A DNA stretch of 11,376 nt from NCBI GenBank assembly GCA_947483095.1, contig CANKLD010000035.1:1-11376 (forward strand), read 5' to 3'. Shown piece by piece: positions 6,834-11,376 of the stretch; the first letter of the stretch is position 1; the number at the start of each line of letters is the position of its first letter. Both the position numbers and the translations under genes were made by a program. Origin of the DNA: Bacteroidota bacterium. Its GTDB lineage: Bacteria > Bacteroidota > Bacteroidia > Flavobacteriales > Flavobacteriaceae. Below the pieces are notes generated by a model, which saw nothing but the letters and a program-made list of their open reading frames with translations, was not told where the DNA came from and did no database searches.

Positions 6834-8339
6834 ATGTCAAAGCAAGTTCGTGTTCGTTTTGCGCCAAGCCCTACAGGACCATTACATATTGGTGGAGTTC
6901 GCACCGCGTTATTTAATTATTTATTTGCTAAAAAAAATGGTGGTGTTTTCTTTCTAAGAATTGAAGATACCGATCAAAATAGATTTGTTCCAGGTGCTGA
7001 AAGTTATATTTTAGAAGCGTTGGAATGGCTGGGAATTTCACCTGATGAAACGATTGGAAAAAACGAAAAATTTGGACCTTATCGTCAAAGTGAAAGAAAA
7101 CAATTGTACCAACAATATGCTGACGAACTAATTAATTCTGGTTGGGCGTATTATGCATTTGATACTTCCGAAGCATTAGATTCCCACAGAAAACATCACG
7201 AAGAACAAGGAAAAACGTTTATTTACAACCACCATAATCGAGAAAAATTAGACACTTCTTTAGTTATTTCAAAGGAAGAAACGGCGAAGAGAATTGCAAA
7301 CGGTGAAGAATATGTAATTCGTTTTAAAACTCCAGTTGGTGAAACTTTGCATTTGTATGATATTATCCGTGGGGAAGTAAAATTTGAAACCAATCTATTA
7401 GACGATAAGGTTTTATTTAAAAGCGATGGGATGCCAACGTACCATTTGGCGAATATTGTGGACGACCATTTGATGGAAACTTCACACGTAATTCGTGGGG
7501 AAGAATGGCTGCCCTCCATGCCGTTACACGTTTTATTGTACCGTGCATTTGGTTGGGAAGCGCCGGAATTTGCACATTTGCCACTGATTTTAAAACCTGT
7601 TGGAAACGGAAAATTATCCAAGCGTGATGGGGAAAAATTAGGGTTTCCTGTATTTCCTTTAGAATGGAAGGCTGGGGAAGGAATTTCATCAGGTTACAGA
7701 GAATCCGGATTTTATCCTGTTGCGGTGATTAACTTTTTGGCTTTATTGGGTTGGAATGACGGAACCGAACAAGAACTATTTTCATTAGAAGAATTGGTTG
7801 AAAAATTCGATTTAAATCGAGTTCATAAAGCAGGGGCAAAATTTGATCCGGAAAAAAACAAATGGTTCAACCATCATTATTTACAACTTCAAAGCGATGA
7901 AAGTTTGGCAAAATCATATGCGCCATTTTTGGAATCAAAAGGAATTTCTATTTCGGAAGAGCGATTGACTAAATTGGTTTCCTTAATAAAAGAACGCGCG
8001 AATTTTGTTTCAGAATTTTGGTCGCTTTCCGATTATTTTTTCGAGGCGCCAACCTCCTATGATGAAAAAGCTACAAAAAATTGGAAAGAAGATACTGGCG
8101 ATTTGATGAAACAATTAATTGTGGTTTTGGAAAGTATAGATCCTTTTTCTTCAGAGAAAATTGAAACCATCGTAAAAGATTGGATGACCGAACATGAAAT
8201 TGGAATGGGAAAAATTATGCAGCCGTTTCGATTGAGCTTGGTTGGCGCATTGAAAGGACCCCATCTTTTTGATATTGCCGCTTTTATTGGAAAACAAGAA
8301 ACGATCAATAGAATTCAAAACGCGATTTCGGTTTTATAG
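6834..8339 (+). CDS. gltX: Glutamyl-tRNA synthetase
   Basis: GltX activates glutamate with ATP and attaches it to tRNA-Glu in the cytoplasm. The 501-residue protein is a class I synthetase. The HIGH-type signature lies in PSPTGPLHIGGVRTALFNYL (11-30), RIEDTDQ follows at 42-48, the KMSKS-type loop reads KLSKRDG at 260-266, and DDHLMETSHVIRGEEW (210-225) is the conserved block of bacterial GluRS. The C-terminal part (about 330-501) is the helical anticodon-binding region. The insertion after YYAFDTSE (106-113) lacks the cysteines that bind zinc in E. coli GluRS, so this is a zinc-free type. Because glnS is present, it is probably a discriminating enzyme, though that cannot be read from the sequence. 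It is transcribed divergently from the DUF4175 operon and convergently with glnS. Confidence 0.98.
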   Translation: MSKQVRVRFAPSPTGPLHIGGVRTALFNYLFAKKNGGVFFLRIEDTDQNRFVPGAESYILEALEWLGISPDETIGKNEKFGPYRQSERKQLYQQYADELINSGWAYYAFDTSEALDSHRKHHEEQGKTFIYNHHNREKLDTSLVISKEETAKRIANGEEYVIRFKTPVGETLHLYDIIRGEVKFETNLLDDKVLFKSDGMPTYHLANIVDDHLMETSHVIRGEEWLPSMPLHVLLYRAFGWEAPEFAHLPLILKPVGNGKLSKRDGEKLGFPVFPLEWKAGEGISSGYRESGFYPVAVINFLALLGWNDGTEQELFSLEELVEKFDLNRVHKAGAKFDPEKNKWFNHHYLQLQSDESLAKSYAPFLESKGISISEERLTKLVSLIKERANFVSEFWSLSDYFFEAPTSYDEKATKNWKEDTGDLMKQLIVVLESIDPFSSEKIETIVKDWMTEHEIGMGKIMQPFRLSLVGALKGPHLFDIAAFIGKQETINRIQNAISVL

Positions 8340-8435
8340 GTTTGGTTTTGGAAAACTAGAGAAAATTTTAGTCAAAACTTAAAATAAAAGCACAGAATTA
8401 ATCGTTTTTAAAAAGATAAAGTATTTGCTCTAAAA

Positions 8436-8461
8436 ATTAAAAACCCGCTTTAAAGGCGGGC
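8436..8461 (-). terminator. Minus-strand rho-independent terminator between gltX and glnS
   Basis: On the minus strand CCCGC-CTTTAAA-GCGGG is followed by TTTTTAATTTTT, a GC stem with a T-tract. It would stop transcripts coming from glnS that pass the terminator at 8530-8556. Confidence 0.7.
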
Positions 8462-8477
8462 TATAAAAGCCGTTTTT
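8457..8477 (+). terminator. gltX: Candidate plus-strand terminator of gltX
   Basis: CGGGCT (8457-8462) can pair with AGCCG (8468-8472) with one bulged G and an ATAAA loop, followed by TTTTT (8473-8477). It uses part of the right arm of the minus-strand hairpin at 8444-8460, so the two form on opposite transcripts from shared DNA. The stem is short. Confidence 0.45.
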
Positions 8478-8485
8478 AATCGTTG

Positions 8486-8504
8486 AAACTTATAATTTAA
8501 GTTT
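8486..8504. repeat. AT-rich inverted repeat
   Basis: AAACTTA and TAAGTTT form a perfect 7-bp inverted repeat around TAATT in the gltX-glnS spacer. It could be a weak hairpin or an operator-like palindrome. No adjacent promoter gives it a role. Confidence 0.4.
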
Positions 8505-8529
8505 ATTTGATAGTTAAAATCAATACTAG

Positions 8530-8556
8530 AAAAAGCGCCTCAATAGGGCGCTTTTT
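8530..8556. terminator. Bidirectional rho-independent terminator (gltX / glnS)
   Basis: AAAAAGCGCC at 8530-8539 and GGCGCTTTTT at 8547-8556 are exact inverse complements around a 7-base loop. The hairpin has a T-tract on both strands, so it can end both gltX (plus) and glnS (minus) transcripts. It lies 18 bases beyond the glnS stop codon. Confidence 0.9.
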
Positions 8557-8574
8557 TATTTGGTGAAAATTATA

Positions 8575-10677
8575 TTATTTCAATTCTTCTATAACTTTTT
8601 CGTTTTTTTCAGCTAGTCTTAATTCTGAAAGTGGCGAATTAAAATCGTTTAAATTATCGACGTCGTTTTTCAAATTACGAATCGCAAAAATTCGCACCGC
8701 CGGCATTTGACTTTTTAACGACATAGAATATAATTTTGTTAAAACCTCAGAATCGATATCTTTAAAATTTACTTTATCAGAAAAATGTAAAATCAAATTT
8801 GAAAACAACAACGCATTGTTATCGTTTTTCACGTTTTTAATTATCGTTTGACAAATCAAACTGAAATTATCGATGCTTTTTATGGTTTCAATGATGGTGT
8901 TAAGAGTCGCATTTGCAGCAGCGTCGTCTTTCTCTTTTACAAATTTATTAATCTCTTTTTGCATCGACATTAATAAATTTTCTTCTTTTTTGCCTTTTTC
9001 TTCCCAAGCGTCTTTCAATCCAACCGTTCTGTTAAAAACCAATTTTTTAGGGGTTGAATCCTTATCAACATTGAAATAACCCATGCGTTGAAATTGGAAT
9101 TTATCGCCTGGTTTTACACTTGCCAAACTCGGTTCTACAAAACCTTTTACAATTTGTAAAGAATTCGAATTCATAAATTCTAGGAAATTTTTCTCTTTGT
9201 GACTGTCGGGCGCCTCGTCAATAAACAAACGGTCATACATTCTAACTTCAGCTGGAATAGCGTGTGAAATGGAAACCCAGTGTAAGGTTCCAGCCACTTT
9301 TCTCTGACTTGCTTCGCTTCCACTTCCGCTTCTGCTATCGCTATCGTAAGTAACGTGAATTTCGGTGATGTTTCCGGCGGCATCTTTTACAACTCTTTCT
9401 CCTTTAATAATGTAGGCATTTTTTAAACGCACTTCTCTGCCTAACGACAAACGGAAAAATTTAGCTGGAGCTTCTTCTAAAAAGTCCTCTCTTTCAATGT
9501 ATATTTCTCTTGAAAACGGTACTTTTCTATAGCCGGCACTTTCGTCTTCTTGGTTGTTTTCAGCGTCTAATAATTCTTCTCCCGAGCCTTCGGGATCAGA
9601 TGGGTAATTGGTAATTACCACTTTTACAGGATCTAAAACCGCCATAACACGAGGCGCCGTTTTGTTTAAATCTTCTCGCAAGCAAAATTCCAAAAGTGAA
9701 ACATCTATTACATTTTCGCGTTTTGCAACTCCAATAGTTTCACAAAATTTACGAATAGAATTTGGGGTATATCCACGTCTTCTCAATCCAGAAATGGTAG
9801 GCATTCTAGGATCGTCCCATCCGTTTACCGTATTTTCTTGAACTAATTGTAGGAGTTTACGTTTACTCATTACGGTATAATTCAAGTTCAAACGAGCAAA
9901 TTCGAATTGGTTTGGTCTTACTTTTTTATCATCATAAATCTGATCTAAAAACCAAATGTACAATTCACGGTGCATTACAAATTCAAGTGTGCAAATAGAA
10001 TGTGAAATATGCTCGATATAATCGCTTTCGCCGTGAGCATAATCGTACATCGGATAGATTTTCCAATGGTTTCCGGTTCTGTGGTGATGGCGGTGTAAAA
10101 TACGATACATCAAAGGATCGCGCAGCAACATATTCGTCGATTTCATATCAATTTTAGCTCTCAACACGTGGCTCCCTTCAGGGAAATCGCCATTTTTCAT
10201 GGCTTCAAATAAAGATAGATTTTCTTCTATCGAACGATTTCTGTAGGGTCCGTCAACTCCTGGTTGTGTAGGAGTTCCCTTTTGTGCTGCCATTTCATCA
10301 GAAGATTGACTGTCAACATAAGCTTTGCCTTTTTTAATCATTTCAACGGCCCAATCGTATAATTGTTGGAAATAATCCGACGCATATCTTTCTTCGGCCC
10401 ATTGAAAACCAAGCCATTGCAAATCTTCTTTTATGGCGTCAACATATTCTTGTTCTTCTTTTGCAGGATTGGTGTCATCAAAACGCAGATTTACCGGCGC
10501 GTTGTACCGCAATCCCAGCCCAAAATTCAAACAAATTGATTTGGCATGGCCAATATGGAGATAACCGTTGGGTTCCGGCGGAAAACGAAAGCGTAATTTA
10601 TCTTGAGGAAAACCGCTTGCTAAGCTGTCTTCTATAATTTGTTCAATAAAATGAAGCGATTTTTCTTCGGTTGACAT
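8575..10677 (-). CDS. glnS: Glutaminyl-tRNA synthetase with C-terminal extension
   Basis: GlnS charges tRNA-Gln with glutamine. The 700-residue protein has the class I signature FPPEPNGYLHIGHAKS (32-47), the KMSKS-type loop VMSKRKL (269-275), FDDTNP (66-71), and the two beta-barrel anticodon-binding domains (about 345-560) ending near FNRTVGLKDAW (548-558), where E. coli GlnS (554 residues) stops. Some 140 residues follow (561-700). They are mostly helical and charged, with a HEAT-like MPAVRIFAIRNLKND at 658-672. A C-terminal YqeY domain is known on GlnS of Deinococcus, but I do not see clear YqeY features here. The ATG at 10677 follows a -7 box by about 20 bases. The gene is divergent from folB and convergent with gltX. 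Confidence 0.98.
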   Translation of the reverse strand: MSTEEKSLHFIEQIIEDSLASGFPQDKLRFRFPPEPNGYLHIGHAKSICLNFGLGLRYNAPVNLRFDDTNPAKEEQEYVDAIKEDLQWLGFQWAEERYASDYFQQLYDWAVEMIKKGKAYVDSQSSDEMAAQKGTPTQPGVDGPYRNRSIEENLSLFEAMKNGDFPEGSHVLRAKIDMKSTNMLLRDPLMYRILHRHHHRTGNHWKIYPMYDYAHGESDYIEHISHSICTLEFVMHRELYIWFLDQIYDDKKVRPNQFEFARLNLNYTVMSKRKLLQLVQENTVNGWDDPRMPTISGLRRRGYTPNSIRKFCETIGVAKRENVIDVSLLEFCLREDLNKTAPRVMAVLDPVKVVITNYPSDPEGSGEELLDAENNQEDESAGYRKVPFSREIYIEREDFLEEAPAKFFRLSLGREVRLKNAYIIKGERVVKDAAGNITEIHVTYDSDSRSGSGSEASQRKVAGTLHWVSISHAIPAEVRMYDRLFIDEAPDSHKEKNFLEFMNSNSLQIVKGFVEPSLASVKPGDKFQFQRMGYFNVDKDSTPKKLVFNRTVGLKDAWEEKGKKEENLLMSMQKEINKFVKEKDDAAANATLNTIIETIKSIDNFSLICQTIIKNVKNDNNALLFSNLILHFSDKVNFKDIDSEVLTKLYSMSLKSQMPAVRIFAIRNLKNDVDNLNDFNSPLSELRLAEKNEKVIEELK

Positions 10678-10696
10678 AATTTTTATTTAATTTTAG

Positions 10697-10704
10697 CAAA
10701 GATA
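10697..10704 (-). promoter_or_regulatory. glnS: glnS promoter -7 box
   Basis: The minus strand reads TATCTTTG, an exact TAnnTTTG match, then CTAAAATTAAATAAAAATT and the ATG. The leader is about 13 bases and A/T-rich, with no Shine-Dalgarno site. No convincing -33 TTG is visible. Confidence 0.75.
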
Positions 10705-10714
10705 AATATAAACT

Positions 10715-10746
10715 CGTTGATTTGGTTAATCGTTGATTTGGTAATT
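10715..10746. repeat. Two tandem 16-base repeats upstream of glnS and folB
   Basis: CGTTGATTTGGTTAAT is followed at once by CGTTGATTTGGTAATT; the first 12 bases are identical. The repeats lie just upstream of the glnS -7 box and between the divergent glnS and folB genes. They may be a degenerate intergenic repeat or paired binding sites. Confidence 0.65.
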
Positions 10747-10789
10747 TTAAAATTGCACAAAAAATTGAATTATAAATCCATTTTCCGAT

Positions 10790-10817
10790 TAAACAAATAA
10801 CAGAATAAACAAATAAC
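10790..10817. repeat. Direct repeat TAAACAAATAAC in the folB leader
   Basis: Two identical 12-base copies (10790-10801 and 10806-10817) have a period of 16 and end 7 bases before the folB ATG. Together with the 16-base tandem repeat at 10715-10746 they make the whole spacer repetitive. The function is unknown. Confidence 0.6.
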
Positions 10818-10824
10818 CTTTATA

Positions 10825-11184
10825 ATGGGCACTATAAAATTACAAAATATAAGAACGTTCTCCTTTCACGGTTGTTTGGTTGAAGAAAGTAAAATAGGTT
10901 CCAATTACTCCGTAGATTTAGAGGTCAAAACCGATTTGAGAAAATCATGCCTTTCAGATGAATTGAAAGACACCGTTGATTATGTGTTATTGAACCGAAT
11001 TATAGTGGAGGAAATGGCAATCCGGTCAAATTTATTAGAGCATGTGGGACATAGAATAATTGTTCGGGTTTTTGCGGAAATCCCTTCGGTATCGAGAATT
11101 CTATTGCGGGTTTCTAAATTAAATCCCCCAATTGGTGGTGATGTTGAGGCAGTTACCATTGAGTTGGAAGAATATAGAAATTAA
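10825..11184 (+). CDS. folB: Dihydroneopterin aldolase
   Basis: FolB converts 7,8-dihydroneopterin to 6-hydroxymethyl-7,8-dihydropterin and glycolaldehyde in folate synthesis. The 119-residue length is typical (about 120). The family pattern is clear: FHGCLVEESKIG at 14-25 with the catalytic-type Glu21, YSVDLEV (28-34), LKDTVDY (47-53), HVGHRI (73-78) and SKLNPP (97-102) with the conserved Lys98 matching the catalytic lysine of characterised enzymes. The ATG at 10825 is the first in frame and fits the family N-terminus. The gene is divergent from glnS and followed by tRNA-Cys on the same strand; no clear promoter or T-tract terminator is seen. Confidence 0.96.
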   Translation: MGTIKLQNIRTFSFHGCLVEESKIGSNYSVDLEVKTDLRKSCLSDELKDTVDYVLLNRIIVEEMAIRSNLLEHVGHRIIVRVFAEIPSVSRILLRVSKLNPPIGGDVEAVTIELEEYRN

Positions 11185-11210
11185 GCCCCCTGACCCCCAA
11201 AGGGGGAATA
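11185..11210. repeat. Intergenic GC hairpin of a type widespread in Bacteroidota
   Basis: Directly after the folB stop come GCCCCCTGA and CCCCC-AAA-GGGGG (11194-11206), a short perfect GC hairpin in otherwise AT-rich DNA. From memory, sequences of the form CCCCCTAACCCCCAAAGGGGG are scattered between genes in many flavobacterial genomes. No T-tract follows on either strand, so it is not a standard intrinsic terminator, though it may stabilise or end the folB transcript. Confidence 0.65.
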
Positions 11211-11230
11211 GAAATCAGGTTTAATGATGA

Positions 11231-11265
11231 ATAAAATTTATTAAAATTTAAAATTTAAAATTCAA
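11231..11265. repeat. AT-rich tandem repeat (unit TAAAATT)
   Basis: Several imperfect copies of TAAAATT / AAATTTA precede the tRNA-Cys promoter. This almost pure A/T stretch may act as an UP-like element for the tRNA promoter or be a simple intergenic repeat. Confidence 0.5.
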
Positions 11266-11274
11266 AATAATTTC

Positions 11275-11282
11275 TATATTTG
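11275..11282 (+). promoter_or_regulatory. tRNA-Cys promoter -7 box
   Basis: TATATTTG matches TAnnTTTG and lies 16 bases before the first tRNA base, at a distance suited to a short 5' leader trimmed by RNase P. The -33 element is not distinct in the A/T repeat upstream. Confidence 0.65.
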
Positions 11283-11298
11283 CAATCCGTTAAATAAT

Positions 11299-11369
11299 GG
11301 CGTCGTGGCCGAGCGGCTAGGCTGGGCTCTGCAAAAGCTCCTACTCCGGTTCGAATCCGGACGATGCCT
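11299..11369 (+). tRNA. tRNA-Cys (anticodon GCA)
   Basis: The 71-base cloverleaf is complete. The acceptor stem GGCGTCG pairs with CGATGCC (one G-T), the D stem is GCC/GGC, the anticodon stem GGGCT/AGCTC encloses the loop CTGCAAA with anticodon GCA at 11331-11333, the variable loop has 4 bases, and the T arm TCCGG-TTCGAAT-CCGGA is canonical. The discriminator base is U73 (11369), a known identity element for cysteinyl-tRNA synthetase. CCA is not encoded and must be added after transcription. Confidence 0.97.
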
Positions 11370-11376
11370 CTAAAAG

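Noticed and set aside
7223..7689. Minus-strand open frames inside gltX
   Set aside because: They overlap an unmistakable, intact synthetase gene and encode nothing recognisable, so they are shadows.
10165..10170. CACGTG core inside glnS as a further parS site
   Set aside because: The flanks (CTCAA and GCTCC) do not match the parS arms; only the six-base core agrees.
1..11376. Phage, insertion sequence, CRISPR or defence island
   Set aside because: No transposase, integrase, regularly spaced repeats or defence-type genes are present; base composition and gene content are uniform housekeeping.

Overview
The window is an AT-rich chromosomal segment. Its protein families, gene order and promoters of the form TAnnTTTG without Shine-Dalgarno sites point to the Bacteroidota, most likely a Flavobacterium or a close relative. 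Nothing indicates a plasmid, phage, insertion sequence or CRISPR array. Almost all of it is housekeeping translation and cofactor machinery, and the less ordinary signals lie between the genes.

Layout. Minus strand, 1-6726: a gene for a large membrane-anchored coiled-coil protein of the DUF4175 type overlaps ybeY by 8 bases. After a 189-base gap comes mnmG, and after 112 bases a SAM-dependent methyltransferase that runs off the left edge. Plus strand, 6834-8339: gltX, divergent from the DUF4175 gene. Minus strand, 8575-10677: glnS, convergent with gltX across a 235-base region holding two or three terminator hairpins. Plus strand, 10825-11369: folB, divergent from glnS, then an intergenic hairpin and a tRNA-Cys gene. 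No gene-free stretch exceeds 300 bases.

The most notable structure surrounds mnmG. Three 16-base sites resembling the ParB centromere parS lie at 850-865, 2799-2814 and 2962-2977, the last inside the end of ybeY. They suggest an origin-proximal ParB-loading locus, which fits the known tendency of mnmG (gidA) to lie near oriC. Between the second and third sites is a compact structured element (2855-2940). It has a 12-bp hairpin and a perfect 11-bp inverted repeat that compete for the same bases, and it resembles a recurrent flavobacterial intergenic RNA, possibly Flavo-1.

Functionally, MnmG modifies the wobble uridine of tRNAs including tRNA-Glu and tRNA-Gln, while GltX and GlnS charge those tRNAs, so three genes here act on overlapping substrates. 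YbeY acts in rRNA maturation and quality control, and FolB in folate synthesis. GlnS carries an unusual C-terminal extension of about 140 residues. I see no gene set that looks like a new multi-gene system; the candidates for novelty are the intergenic elements, the GlnS extension and the DUF4175 protein.
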